Source of the DNA: Ctenosaura bakeri
Lineage: Eukaryota > Chordata > Lepidosauria > Squamata > Iguanidae
DNA length: 64,000 bases
Direction of reading: 5' to 3'
Assembly: GCA_948474755.1 (NCBI GenBank)
Contig: CAOLHI010002540.1
Span: 62,001 to 126,000 of the forward strand
The notes below the pieces were generated by a model. That model had not been told where the DNA came from, did not search any database, and saw only the letters and a list, made by a program, of their open reading frames with translations. The first letter of the stretch is position 1. Each line of letters starts with the position of its first letter. Of the stretch, positions 1 through 10,417 are shown in pieces. The position numbers and the translations under genes are program-made.

Positions 1-1047
1 TGGACATCCTTGTCTCGTTCCTCTTGTTATTTGAATCTGTTCTGTAAATCCATCATTTACCATCACTACAGATGTATTATGTGAATACAATTGATTTATT
101 AACCCTTTAAATCTCTCTCCTAATCCTATTTTATTTAAAATTGTTTTTAATGCCGGCCATTCCACACAATCAAAGGCTTTAAATATATCTAGGGCTAAAA
201 TTCCAGCTTTTTGTTTATCTCTGTCCATTATATTTATTTTATTTATCGTTTTCCCTATTAAATTTGCCATCTGTCTTCCTTGAATAAAACCACATTGATC
301 TTTATGTATATACTTATAAATAAATTTATTTAACCTCTTCGCCATTATTGCTGTCAAGATTTTTGCATCTTGATTTATTAAAGATATTGGTCTATAAGAA
401 CCTGGATCCATAGGATCCTTATTTGGTTTTAAAATTAATATTATTAGTGACTGCTTCCATGATAATGGAATTTCTTCACCCCTCAATATACTATTATATA
501 ACACTTTTAGTTTAGGAATTAAACCTTTTTTAAATGTTTTATAATATTCTGGACCTAGTCCATCCAATCCTGGTGATTTTCCTCCTTTTAAATTATTTAT
601 TACTTCTTCTATTTCCTCTTCTGATATCATTTCTTCCATCAATCCTTTATCTTGTTCTGTTAGTCTTACTTTCCAATTTTCATTAATATACTCCTCTATG
701 TTCTCTAAAGATTTATCTTCTGCTGAATACAATTCTGAAAAAATTCCTCAAATATTTTTAATTTCTCTTTCATCAACCTTTTTTCTTTACCAAATTTATC
801 TTTAACTACGCCAATCATATTTCTAGTTTTTTTTGATTGTACTGATTTAGCCAGCATTTTAGAATTTTTATTACTATATTCAAAGTATTCCCTTTCCAAG
901 TATATTAGATTTTTCTGAACTTCGTCCATTTCTATCTTTTCTAATTCATCTCTTTTTGCTTGTAATATTATTAATTTCTGTTTAGTTCTATCTATTATAT
1001 AATCATTCTCTAGTTCCTTTATTTCTTTTTCTAATTTTAATTTTTTT
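1..1047 (-). pseudogene. L1 ORF2, linker and reverse transcriptase part (partial, frameshifted)
   Basis: This continues ORF2 downstream of the endonuclease. The linker (about 1047-705) is charged and lysine-rich, as in other L1 ORF2 proteins. A frame change near 705-735 leads into a long open stretch reaching the window edge. That stretch carries RT landmarks in order: GGKSPGLDGL, PGSYRPISLIN, DQCGFIQGRQM, then the first catalytic block LDIFKAFD with its Asp present, and RGTRQGCP at the very edge. The YxDD block would lie just outside. RT copies the element's RNA at the nicked target site. The reading frame is broken near 1045 and 720, so this copy cannot make a full ORF2 as read. Homology is clear; activity is unlikely. 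Confidence 0.9.
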
Positions 1048-1975
1048 CTCCTAATTGTCTCTTTAATTTGCTTGATTCTTTAATGCATAATCCTCTTACC
1101 ACTGCCTTCATTGTATCCCACAATACATCTTGTGTTACTTCCTTATTGTTTATATCCCAAATTTCTTGCCACTCCTTCTCTATTTTATTTACTATCTCCT
1201 TATAATTAAATAACTTAGTATCCAGTCTCCACCTTTTTGCTTCTCTATAATTCCTTTTCATAGTTATATCCAAGTTCATCAGAGCATGATCTGTCACTTT
1301 TATTGTTTCAATTTCTGTATTTATTAATCTAGGTATCATATTCTTTGAAACAAAAATATAATCTATTCTTGAGTAATTTTTATGAACTGATGAATAATAG
1401 GTATATTTCTTTTCTTCACCCTTTATTAGCCTCCAAACATCTATCAGTTCATTTCTACTCACTAATTTATTCAAAATTGTTATATTATTATATCTATCTC
1501 TAATTGATGGATCTGATTTATCTTTCCATCTATCCATCACCATATTAAAATCACCTGCGATTATTGTATAATCTCCTTTCATTTTTTTGATCTTATTAAA
1601 TATTTCTTCATAAAACTCTTTTTGCTTCTCATTAGGTGCGTAAATATTCATTATGACATATGTTTCTCCATCTATTTCACCTTGTATAATTACATATCTA
1701 CCTTTTTCATCTAACTCCACACTTATTACAATGAAATTGCATCTTTTAGAAATTATTATTGCAACTCCTCTTGATTTGGATGTACCAAATGCTTCCTCAT
1801 AAATGGCTACCCAGTTCAATCTAAGCTCATTTTTTTTATCTCTTTTTCCATGTGTTTCTTGTAAAAAAATTATATCGGCCTTATCTTTTTTTAATATCGA
1901 TTCTATCCTTTTTCTCTTTATTATTGACCCCAAACCTTTCACATTCAATGTTGATATTCTCAATCTATTCTCCAT
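1037..1975 (-). pseudogene. L1 ORF2, N-terminal AP-like endonuclease domain
   Basis: The 312-residue open frame begins at the ORF2 ATG (1975) and spans the whole endonuclease domain, which nicks target DNA to start reverse transcription. The expected active-site motifs are visible: LNVKGL with Asn11, LQETH with Glu40, GDFN around residue 145, RIDYIF around residue 210, and a C-terminal VTDH. The frame ends early at a stop just after an adenine homopolymer (seven A on the coding strand near 1045-1051). One base shift there restores the frame into the linker, so the break is either a real indel or a sequencing error at a homopolymer. All catalytic residues of the domain appear intact. Confidence 0.92.
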
Positions 1976-2432
1976 TTTTCATATTTTGAATTTTCTAATC
2001 CCACTCCCCATTGGCTCTTTAATGTGATGGTGCTCCCCTTCCCCTTCCCTTCCCCCCTCCCACTCCCCTCCCCCTTCCCGCCCTCCCCTCCCCTCCCCAC
2101 ACAAACATTTGTCCCCCCTCTTCCTCCAAAGCGCTTCTGCCTTGGAAACGACCAGCCATGGTCCTGGGGGTGTGTGTGTGAAGGTATGCCAACTCCCGGC
2201 ATAGAGATCAATACCCTCTCCCGATTTATTTTCTTTCCCATATTTTTTTTTCCCTCTCTTCCCCCTCCCTTCCCTCTCTCTACCCTCTTGCTTTATATAT
2301 ATATAAATCTATCTCTATGCATTTATAATCTATAAGAATATATTTTACTCAGTAGTCATCTACCCTTCTCCTACTCTATGAAGTTCTCTTTCTTCTTCTT
2401 CTGTTATATCATATTGTTTCTTCCAGTCCTCC
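1976..2432 (-). other. L1 inter-ORF spacer, purine-rich on the coding strand
   Basis: About 457 bp separate the ORF1 stop from the ORF2 start. On the plus strand the segment is strongly pyrimidine-rich (runs of CCCTCCC at 2030-2100 and CTTCCC at 2250-2290), so the L1 transcript would be G/A-rich here. A short TA repeat lies near 2295-2310. In mammalian L1 this spacer is only tens of bases. The extra length may be a lineage trait or a later insertion; I see no TIRs or target duplication that would mark an insertion. Confidence 0.6.
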
Positions 2433-3269
2433 TCAGCCTCTGTCCTTTCGTTTATCTCCCGAAGTCTTCTTCTTTGCTCCTCCTGTTACTCCTCCCGCTG
2501 CTCCTTCTTCAGTTACTCCTCCCACTACTCCTTCCTCAGTTGCTCCTCCCGCTGCTCCTTCTTCAGTTGCTCCTCCCACTGCTCCTTCTTCCGCTCCTCC
2601 AACCGCACCTTCCTCTTCCTTTTCCTCTTGCTGGATCAGTTTCAGTTCTCTCAGGAGTTGCAATCCTTGTTCAAGAGAATTTATTCTGTGGTATTTGCCA
2701 GCATATTGGAATTTCAGAAAGATGGGATATCCCCAACTGTATCTTATCCCCACTCTCTGTAGAACTATGATGCAGGGTTTCATTTCCCTTCTCCAATTTA
2801 TTGTTTCGCGGCATAAATCATTATATATTTCCACTGTGTTATCTCGATACTTCAATATTCCTGGATTCTTTCTAACAGCTCTCATCAAATCATCTTTCTT
2901 GTTGAAATTCGCAATTCTCATTATAATATCTCTGGGAATTATTCCTCTTTTTGCAGCTGACACACGATGAATTCTCTCTATGTCATGATCTTCCCATAAA
3001 ATCTCAGGAACAATGCTTTTTAGCCATTTTAAAACTTCCTCTTTCAAGGATTTTTGACTTTGTTGTGGCTGCTCTGCGAATCCACGAATCCTCACGTTGT
3101 TTCTTCTGTTCTGGTCTTGGAGCTGGATAATTTGTCTCTCTAACAAAGAAATCTTGCCATCATGTTCTGCTAGTTTGGTCTGCTGATTCCCTTGGGTTTT
3201 TTTTATATTATCCACTTTAAGGTCCAATGCTTTTAACTCCTGTGAGATTTTTTCCTGCAATTGCCCCAT
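2433..3269 (-). CDS. L1 ORF1 protein with a repeat-extended C-terminus
   Basis: A 278-residue open frame. Residues 1-55 are heptad-like and charged, consistent with the coiled coil that trimerises L1 ORF1p. Next comes an RRM-like part opened by NNVRIRGF (about residue 57), then the C-terminal domain (IHRVSAAKRG, RDIIMRIANF, up to LQLLRELKLIQ near residue 210). The family protein coats L1 RNA and acts as a nucleic-acid chaperone. The last 65 or so residues are unusual: a Glu run followed by repeats of a Gly/Ala/Glu unit (TEEGAAGG type) encoded by a 27-bp minisatellite, ending in a Lys/Arg-rich tail. The N-terminus may be shortened, because upstream in-frame stops lie close by. The frame itself is uninterrupted. 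Confidence 0.85.
   Translation of the reverse strand: MGQLQEKISQELKALDLKVDNIKKTQGNQQTKLAEHDGKISLLERQIIQLQDQNRRNNVRIRGFAEQPQQSQKSLKEEVLKWLKSIVPEILWEDHDIERIHRVSAAKRGIIPRDIIMRIANFNKKDDLMRAVRKNPGILKYRDNTVEIYNDLCRETINWRREMKPCIIVLQRVGIRYSWGYPIFLKFQYAGKYHRINSLEQGLQLLRELKLIQQEEKEEEGAVGGAEEGAVGGATEEGAAGGATEEGVVGGVTEEGAAGGVTGGAKKKTSGDKRKDRG
2476..2612 (-). repeat. 27-bp coding minisatellite in the L1 ORF1 C-terminus
   Basis: About four to five imperfect 27-bp units (plus-strand core CTCCTCCCGCTGCTCCTTC, with TTCAGTTG between cores). Since 27 is a multiple of three, copy-number change keeps the ORF1 frame and adds nine-residue blocks rich in Glu, Gly and Ala. Confidence 0.8.
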
Positions 3270-3305
3270 TTCTGCCCTTATATTAGATGTTATTAGATGT
3301 TATCA

Positions 3306-3686
3306 GACATATATATGTTTTGAGTCCTATATTGGGAAAAGGGCAGGATACAAATCTAGTATATACATATATAAATGTTTACATTCAGTCTTGAAATTAT
3401 CAGTCTCCTGATGATGCTATTTAAAACTGGGGGTGGGGGGGAGCAAAGTAAAATGAAACAAACCAAACCATGTTAAATAGAAAGACACATTTATTGTCAT
3501 GTATCATTTTTTTCTCCTGTCTCCACTGACATCAGTGGAATTGAAGTGCATACTCCCATCTTCCAAGGACATTGATTTCAGTGGAGTCTAATGCTTGATG
3601 CCATAATTTGTGCACCCACAGGTATCCTTTGATTTTCCAGTGTTTGATTACAGTACAGGTTTTGATTACAGGATGAGAGACCCATA
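3306..3686. other. Non-coding, L2-tail-like scrap
   Basis: No gene seen. The stretch at about 3320-3365 (GGGAAAAGGGCAGGATACAAAT) resembles the end of vertebrate L2/CR1-type 3' tails. The rest is anonymous AT-rich sequence with a short G run at 3428-3441. Confidence 0.4.
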
Positions 3687-3815
3687 CCATTTCCACACTA
3701 GACTCTTATAGTGTTATTACTCCACTTTCAACATTCTATTGAATCTGGGGTTTGCAGTTTAGGGATGGGCCTCAAAAGCCCCTACCTAAACTGCAAACCT
3801 TCTAGGAGGCATGAT
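3687..3815. mobile_element. Degenerate hAT-like palindromic MITE (family A, copy 1)
   Basis: Begins CCATTTCCACACTAGACTC and continues through the family-A core: TTATTACTCCACTTTCAACA, then GGGGTTTGCAGTTTAGGGA paired with a diverged reverse complement (CCCCTACCTAAACTGCAAACC). The right terminal repeat is missing, so this is a truncated copy. Confidence 0.6.
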
Positions 3816-4533
3816 TAGCCATTTCCACATATTTCCCTACTATTATCTGAATTAGTTGTATAGAAGACATTTATTTTCAGCATCATAAATGATGGAACCC
3901 CTCCCCACCCTCTCCCGTGTTAAAAACACTTAAGCAGAGATGAAATAGGGCAAATGAATAATCCTGCTCCACAGACTGGAGGATCACTTATTTTGAGCAA
4001 AATAGTTGGGGACTGTAACTGTGGAGAAGACGAAAGCATTCCAAGGAGCCACAAAAATGATACTGTAGGACACATATGGACTACAGGCCATGTTATGCCA
4101 GCCTCTTGTTTTAGTGATTTGTTCCAAACGATGTGTTGCCATAACATTAATGGTATATTTCGGTCAATCTACTCATACTCTATGAGTTTCAGGTGCTCTG
4201 GGAAAAAATATACCTGCCATAACCCCATATGTTAGGGAGACTATCACTGCAGTTTTCCAGATGTCAATAGGAACAGAGATGAAGGGTGGGGGTGGGGTTG
4301 CCAGAAAGGAGAAGGAAGAGAAAGGAAGGAAAACTTGCTGCCCCTGCATAAGTCAACAGAAATAAATGTGGATAAGAAGTAATTCTGTTCAAATTGACAT
4401 TTAAGCAAATTAAATAACTGGGGACTATAAGACTCCCATGATACTGAAGGGGAATCTTACATGTTGCTGAACTTCCTATTCCAAATAACTAGAATTATGG
4501 ATGTGATTGATACTTCAATGTCCTATTGTCTTA
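3816..4533. other. Anonymous intergenic sequence
   Basis: No gene, RNA or clear repeat recognised. Short open frames on both strands near 3920-4235 overlap each other and look like chance frames. Confidence 0.4.
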
Positions 4534-4605
4534 CAGTGCAGTCCTATATATTGCTACTCAGAGGTAAGTCTCATTGTGTTTAATGGGACTTAACTCCCAG
4601 GTAAG
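4534..4605 (+). repeat. Fragment of an abundant squamate dispersed repeat
   Basis: The string CTCAGAGGTAAGTCTCATTG ... ATGGGACTTAACTCCCAGGTAAG matches a palindromic motif (CCATTGA ... CAATGGGACTTACTCCCAGG type) that I recall as very common in lizard and snake genomes. Only one half is present. Family assignment is uncertain. Confidence 0.45.
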
Positions 4606-4621
4606 ATGTCCTAAATAAGTT

Positions 4622-4804
4622 AAAGGTACCGAAGCTAAGCAGGGTCAGCTCTGGTTAGTACTTGAATGGGAGACTGCCGGTGAATATCCAGTCCTGTAGT
4701 CTATATTTCATAGGAAACAGAAAAACTACTTCTGAAAAAGAAAAAACCTATGATATTCATGAACATAAATGGACAGGCAACTTGAAAAAATGTGTACACA
4801 CAGA
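4622..4804 (+). mobile_element. 5S rRNA-derived SINE with a BovB-like tail (copy 1)
   Basis: The head reads GAAGCTAAGCAGGGTCAGC, then GGTTAGTACTTGAATGGGAG and ACTGCCGG, which is the 3' two-thirds of vertebrate 5S rRNA, including the region of the internal C box (GGATGGGAGACC type) used by RNA polymerase III. After the 5S part the body continues with ACTACTTCTGA and ends near 4804 with a decayed ATAAATGGACAGGCAACTTGA segment, equivalent to the SINE tail motif CATAAGTCGG...GACTTGA. The 5' end is eroded. It is a retrotransposed SINE, not a 5S gene: it lacks the 5S start and has mutations throughout. Confidence 0.8.
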
Positions 4805-6626
4805 AGTTACTAAAGGACCACATCCCTAATTATTATATTATCCCTCTTCTTGAACTCTTACTTCTTGCTCTCATTTTCCCTCCCCCTGATTCTCTCTTTT
4901 TTGTTTCAGAATGCATGAGATATTCTGTTTAAATTACAGATCTCACTACCCCTTGCCTAAAATGACCCAGTATTTGGGTCAGCTGTGCCTTCTTCAAATG
5001 CTCAACCCTGCCAATACCAGCTATTGATCCAATAACATGGCTGTTGTGAACAAAATGCAGGGTCTGGTAAATGATGATCCTGTCCTGTATTTCCATGCTG
5101 CAGGCTTATAAGCCAGGAATCCCAATTTGTGTGTCTGACTAACTGATACCATCATGCTAATATTCAGAATTCTAGCAAAATCAAGCACTCTTGCACTATT
5201 ACATTATAAGCACAGTTATTTCCCACTTGTTCAACAGTTGCAAGGAAAAAGTAAATATATATATACTAGAAATCATATGCTGACTCTTTCAGTGTCTTTG
5301 ATCCTTGAAGCAGCACCAAATCATTCTTCAAAAAATTCACAGTGTGAAGAATTTCTTTCTGTGCAGCAGCTCTGCAGCTGTTGAATGGTTATAGCCTGGC
5401 AGTATATTTATGTCCAGCTATGTGTGAAACCTTTCGTTGTGTTCCCTTAAAAAAAAAGTGCATCATCAAAAAGAGGTGTTATTGTAAAATCAAATGGCAG
5501 CTTCCACCTTGACCAAAAAGCCTTTGCATACCAAATTGACCATAAGATAAATAAAATGTAGAAAGGTGTTGTCCTTGAAATGTGAATCCTCAGAACTTGA
5601 CTTGTTCCAAAATGTTAGCATCAAAGTACTGAAGGGGCCGAACTGGCTGGATGAAGCACCTCATACTATATTGAACTATCTTTATTTTTTAAAAAATCGC
5701 AGGTGGAATTAACAGTGGAGTCTAAAGTGAGCTTTAAACTGTTTAATAATGAATTGTCACAGTATGTGCTTTCCTGCCCTCAAAAGTTGTATAAGGGACA
5801 TGGTATAATAATTATTGTGAAAATGATCACAGAATGTCTCCCTCCACTGATTCTGTAACCTGCATTGGGGAAAATAATTTTGTTTTAGCCATAACAGTAA
5901 CATGGGATCAGAACCAATCCTGCACTTATCAATATGCTTCATTAATCATTTTGTTTCTACATGGAAGAAAGCCTTTTTATTACTATTATTTGCAAAATAT
6001 GAAGGGTAGCCTGAACATAGTACCTTCAGGTTCAGAAATATTTTGCTACATTACCTCAATTAAAAAAATGATACTTGCAAATCTCATTGATTATTAGATA
6101 TAGATTAGATGGAGAGTGGTGAACCAGTTTCTGCCCTGTTTCACAAATGTCCATAGCTACCATTTCCTCTTATAATGGGAATTCTGTCAATCTGAGGTGG
6201 TGCATGTTAAATATATATGTGTACAAAGTGGAGTGCTACCTATATAATTGGGAAATGTTAAATGTACAGTCTTGAAGTTTGTTCTTGGGTTTTGAATCAG
6301 CTATCAACTAAATCAAAATATAGATTATCTGTTCCCACTTAGAAAAAAAAATAGAAAAGGAAGTGATACTGATTCTTGACAGAATTGAAGTCTAAGGTGA
6401 AGTCTCAGAAGACTAGGAAATGAATGGCTTCCAAATATATAGAAAAACTATATTAAGTTAGTAGGACAGTAAGTGCCTCTCAAAATCTCCACTTTACAGA
6501 AGCAATGAATCCATCCTCTTGCTGGATGAGAGAAAAGTGAACATCTCCCTGCCAATACTACAAAAGCAGAGAGAAGACAGCAGGTCAGGGCTGGTCTGTA
6601 CCATTTACAGCAAAAAGCCAAGTATC
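4805..6626. other. Anonymous AT-rich intergenic sequence
   Basis: No convincing gene or classified repeat. Small open frames (for example 5154-5384, 5834-6097) show no recognisable domains and lie in low-complexity or AT-rich sequence. Confidence 0.4.
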
Positions 6627-6686
6627 TGTGTGTGTATGTGTGTGTATACACACACAAACATACACACACACACACACACACACACC
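6627..6686. repeat. (TG)n/(CA)n microsatellite with inverted symmetry
   Basis: A TG-rich run switches to CA repeats at the centre (TGTGTGTATACACACAC), so the two halves are near-complementary and could fold into a hairpin. Confidence 0.9.
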
Positions 6687-7210
6687 AGCCTACCAGCATG
6701 AAGCCATCTAGTTTAAAACAATGAGATAAGGAGAAAATAGTTTGAAAGATAAATATTAAACAAATGACAAGTGTATGATGAAACAAACTCCCTTTGCATA
6801 ACATTTTTGCATATACCTGGCGGTTGATGCAGTCTGGTGCAGTCATCTAATGGCAGCCAGCCAGAAATGCTAGCTAGTGATGCTCTCAAATGATTGGTCC
6901 ATAAAGTGACCTCATAGAAATTTCATTTCCCATTTAAAGGAAATACATTTTTTTTTATACATAGTAATAGAGATAATTAGATCTTTCTCTGACTGGACCA
7001 CATACACTAGACATGGTATAAGCCAGCTTCTGGGAAATGAAAGGCAAATTTTTACACAATATTCAACCAACTTAGCTGTCATTGACAGCTTTTGTGCTGC
7101 TAATGCTGTTTCTAGTTGGGAAATACCCATAAAATGTTGGTAAGAAGGAGAGTCACAGAATTCTCCTTTTAACTCCCAATAAAATGGAGTATAGTAATTA
7201 CACTATACCA
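6687..7210. other. Anonymous intergenic sequence
   Basis: No gene or classified repeat recognised. Confidence 0.4.
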
Positions 7211-7452
7211 GAAAGCTAGTGTGAATGGAGTATTGGACTAGAACTCTGAGGGACCCAGTTTGAATCCCTGCTTAGCCAAGGAAATACAGCTCAGTTATGG
7301 AAACCCACTGACCTTGGGCAAATCACACTCAGCATAAAAGAAAAAGATTTCTCAAATATTTTTGAGAAAATCCCACAATTAGTTCAACATGGAATACCAT
7401 AAGTCAAAAATGACATGCAGGCACACAACAACAACAATGACAACAGCAACAG
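7211..7452 (+). mobile_element. tRNA-derived SINE of the Sauria type
   Basis: The 5' part (GCTAGTGTGAATGGAGTATTG ... CCAGTTTGAATCCCTGC) corresponds to a tRNA-like head with degenerate A and B boxes of an RNA polymerase III promoter. The body has GAAACCCACTGACCTTGGGCAA. The 3' end has CCATAAGTCAAAAATGACATGCAGGCACACAACAACAACAA, the BovB-related tail typical of squamate SINEs. Diverged but nearly full length, with a small internal change at about 7340-7375. Confidence 0.88.
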
Positions 7453-8114
7453 TAATGATGTAATCTTTATCTAAAAATGTGTGTTATAACAGATGCTGCA
7501 ATGAGTTGCAATGTCTGTGTGTTTGACACACAGAAGACATACAAATGTTCAGTTTTTTTATAAATATTTGAGTATATATCTGCCTCTTAGTGAAAGTTTG
7601 CTAAAATGAATTTTGAAGAATCTGATAGAGATGTTAATATAAGATTCATGACACCTTAAATATAAAGTTAATAATGAGCTTTGCAACTGGATGGTGAAAA
7701 GTGTATATTCCTCCCTAAGGAGAGAGTGTACATATTTACTTACTATTTACTATTAATAAATAAGTCTAAAAGAATAATAGAGATCTTACTCATCCTCCCA
7801 TATGAAAAATCCTGAAATTCCAAGACTTAAGAGTGATTAAGTGGAGTGTTGATACTAAATTTTAGTGGATACAAGTTGGGAGGCCAGACAAGCAGAAGTA
7901 GCAAAAGGGATTTCCTAACAGATCCAGATTAAGTGATAAATTCAAGGAACCTCTAGTCTATGGAGATAGTGGTAAGGGACCACACTAATTTCAAGACAAG
8001 TTATGAAGCCTCACAATCCTGTTAGTTGATGTTTCTTATTACTGCAATGTAAGGTAAGTATCATGTTAATGTACTACAAGTATTCTGTGTCTTTTAATTG
8101 TGAAATGTCTCTGG
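7453..8114. other. Anonymous intergenic sequence
   Basis: No gene or classified repeat recognised. Confidence 0.4.
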
Positions 8115-8315
8115 GGCCATTTCTGCCCTATGTCGTTACAGTGCTATTATTCCACTTCCAACCTCCTGTGGAATTCTGAGGTTTGTAGTTTCCTGAGGGC
8201 AAAAAGCATTCTGGCAGAAAATTCTAAAGGAATTCCCTGAACTGTGAACCCCAGAATTCCATAGGAGGTTGAAAGTGGAATGATTGCACTATAACAGTGT
8301 AGTATGGAAATGGCC
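8115..8315. mobile_element. hAT-like palindromic MITE (family A, copy 2)
   Basis: The left end GGCCATTTCTGCCCTATGTC and the right end CAGTGTAGTATGGAAATGGCC form long terminal inverted repeats. Inside them, GTGCTATTATTCCACTTCCAACCTCCTGTGGAATTC is mirrored by GAATTCCATAGGAGGTTGAAAGTGGAATGATTGCAC. About 200 bp, no coding capacity. Termini and size fit a non-autonomous hAT element. Confidence 0.8.
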
Positions 8316-9584
8316 TAGAAGTAATCTTCCTGGGCTATATACTGTCTATGAAGGAATATGTGCATAGAATGAAAGTGTCCGTGATAGATGATGAATCTCC
8401 ACAAGGAGTACAACTGCATAAGATTATCATTTTAATAAATATACAAAAAATATAAAGCTATGTGTTTGTGTCTTTGTTATATAGTTCCTAAAAGTCCAAA
8501 ATTACGTCGTTCTTAAAAAGAATGTTGAAGTTGATCTGCCTACTAGACAATGTTGTTTAGAATCTTGGGAACTCAGGTGACCCAAATCGTAAACCATATG
8601 AAATTCTACCTGATACAGATTGACAACCTTAAGGCAGATATCCTTCAACTGGTCATGTAAGATATAGGATGGAGGAAGCCACTGCTGTTACACTACTCAC
8701 ATCTCTTTTGATTTCATTGCTATCTGGGAAACCAACTAGTACTTACAAACTGCTCAGACTGGCCCAGGGCTTCTAATTTCTGATCCCTAACATATGTTTT
8801 ATGCCTAGTTTCCATTTAGAAAATTATAGTTTTCCTGAAACTGAAGCTTAATTCAGGTTTTGGCTTACAAAGCCCCTTTTGCTTTTGTGTTTCTGTTGTG
8901 GCTGTATTTCTGTTTAAACTGAATGGAAATGGAGCCATTGGGCACTAAAGAAAGCCTCCTTGTATGTCTGCTGTAATTAATGCTATTAAGAGAGCTTTTT
9001 AGCGTCCTACAGCTGTGTGCCATTTGATGCATTGCTGCCTCTATAATGGTTCTTCCTTTGGCAGCTCCAGTACAATAACATGTTCAGAAATGTAAAGATG
9101 AGCAAGCAAGAAAACGATTTAACACAAATGCTGTTTAATTGTCAATAGGACTGTGATGGAATTCAAAGGTGTAACTGAGATCAGCTATGGGAAAAGAAGG
9201 CAATCTGTGCAATCATAATGATAGGAGAAGAGATGCTGCAGTTAGGGATCACTGAGGATTGTATCTCATCTGTATTTTTAAGGGGAACAAACTAATAACC
9301 CTTCCTTGACTAATTAGCTCAGGGTCTATGGACACATCCTGAACATTTGCAAGAGTATTATTCTCTGATTCTGTGTTAATTTCATTACAGACTATTGGTT
9401 ATGGATTGACTAGATATATAAAATAAATGATTAATGTCTCATTTCCAACATTCTTAAGGGAAACTCTTATAGATCCCTGTTGGGATGGGGGAACCTCTCT
9501 GAATTCCACTGTATAATAAATGACCATTCTCTAACATTTCATTTCTAGAAAAAGTATTTGTTTGTATGGTAGTTTCCCAGTTCC
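8316..9584. other. Intergenic, partly repeat-free and balanced in composition
   Basis: No gene found. The stretch at about 8870-9180 lacks simple repeats and transposon signatures and contains homeobox-like TAATTAAT/ATTAAG motifs. It could be a conserved non-coding element, but this is a guess from composition only. Confidence 0.3.
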
Positions 9585-10070
9585 AAACATTCTTTGATGA
9601 GACTGATTATCTACATTAGTTTCAGTTTGGATTTAGGTCCATTTATAGAGAGAAGAGATAGTTCTGGTCACCTTGATTGATGACCTATACCAAAGGAGCT
9701 TTGCCCCTGTCAAATTTTCTGGATCTCTTGAAAGCATTCATTACCATTGACCATGATATCCTTCTGGCCTACCTTGCTCGGGTAGGACTTAAGGGCACTG
9801 TTTTAGAGTGGCTCTGTTTATTCTTGGAGTAATGAGATCAGCTGTTGATGTTAGATAACTCCAACTCCTTGCCCATTGATTTGAAAGTTTCTTCAGGGTT
9901 CTGATCTCTCTTATCTGCTAATATATCCATGTACCCACTCATAGAAGTTGTCCAGAGTTTGGTGGACTGGATGACTTCAGTTTGCTTATATCACCCATCC
10001 ATTTCCCCTTTCTATCTAAGTCCAAGGAAAATATTTTGGTTATCAACCAATGTTTCTCATAAATAATACA
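9585..10070 (+). mobile_element. L2/CR1-group LINE, reverse transcriptase fragment
   Basis: In shifting plus-strand frames the sequence reads like the first half of an L2-type RT: a block resembling LVTLIDDLY, then LDLLKAFITIDHDILLAYLA and VGLKGTVLEWLCLFLE. These match the block holding the first catalytic Asp (LDLSAAFDTIDHDILL in intact relatives; here the AFD position has drifted). Stops and frameshifts are frequent, so it is an old 5'- and 3'-truncated copy. Confidence 0.75.
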
Positions 10071-10417
10071 CAGATGGCAGCAAACTAACAGGCTTAATCC
10101 ATACAAGATAAGGGTGCTCCTGGATCAGTGATAAGGATAGATCAGGGAATAGCAAGTCAGACTCTAATAAACTCTATATTTCTGTACAGAAATATATAAT
10201 TTTCTTCATAGAAAATAGAGCTTCATGCATAGATAATAGTGTTTTCCGTGGAAAAATGCCACATGCAAATTTTGCACAGAATAAGTGTGAAAACTGCAAA
10301 TATTCTTCAGAAAGTCTACTTCTTCCAAAGACTATTATGTCAAGAAGAAAATTACTCAAATTATCTGTTGCTTCCTTTGAGGGAAAAAAAAGTTACATTC
10401 TTGTTCTATCTGTGATA
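10071..10417. other. Anonymous intergenic sequence
   Basis: No gene found. The segment at 10170-10340 has several TTTCTGYRCAGAAA-like short inverted motifs, loosely like the MITE at 44660-44866, but no terminal repeats could be paired. Confidence 0.35.

Larger units (their letters stand above)
1..3305 (-). mobile_element. L1 non-LTR retrotransposon, running off the left edge
   Basis: A vertebrate L1-type LINE read on the minus strand. In transcript order it has ORF1 (nucleic-acid-binding protein), a long purine-rich spacer, and ORF2 with an apurinic endonuclease followed by a reverse transcriptase. The RT is cut by the window edge, so the C-terminus, 3' UTR and poly(A) tail lie outside. Upstream of ORF1 there is no recognisable 5' UTR: stop codons appear within about 40 bp beside a 10-bp direct repeat near 3288-3308, so the copy is probably 5'-truncated. 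Only a few frameshifts are seen, so it is young compared with the other LINEs here. Confidence 0.9.

Noticed and set aside
1960..2241. Minus-strand Gly-rich 93-residue frame
   Set aside because: Falls in the purine-rich L1 spacer; composition alone explains it and no domain is visible.
2024..2770. Plus-strand Pro- and Leu-rich frames
   Set aside because: They are antisense shadows of the purine-rich L1 spacer and the ORF1 minisatellite.
4622..4804. 5S rRNA gene
   Set aside because: The 5S 5' end is missing, the sequence is mutated, and it is fused to a SINE body and tail.
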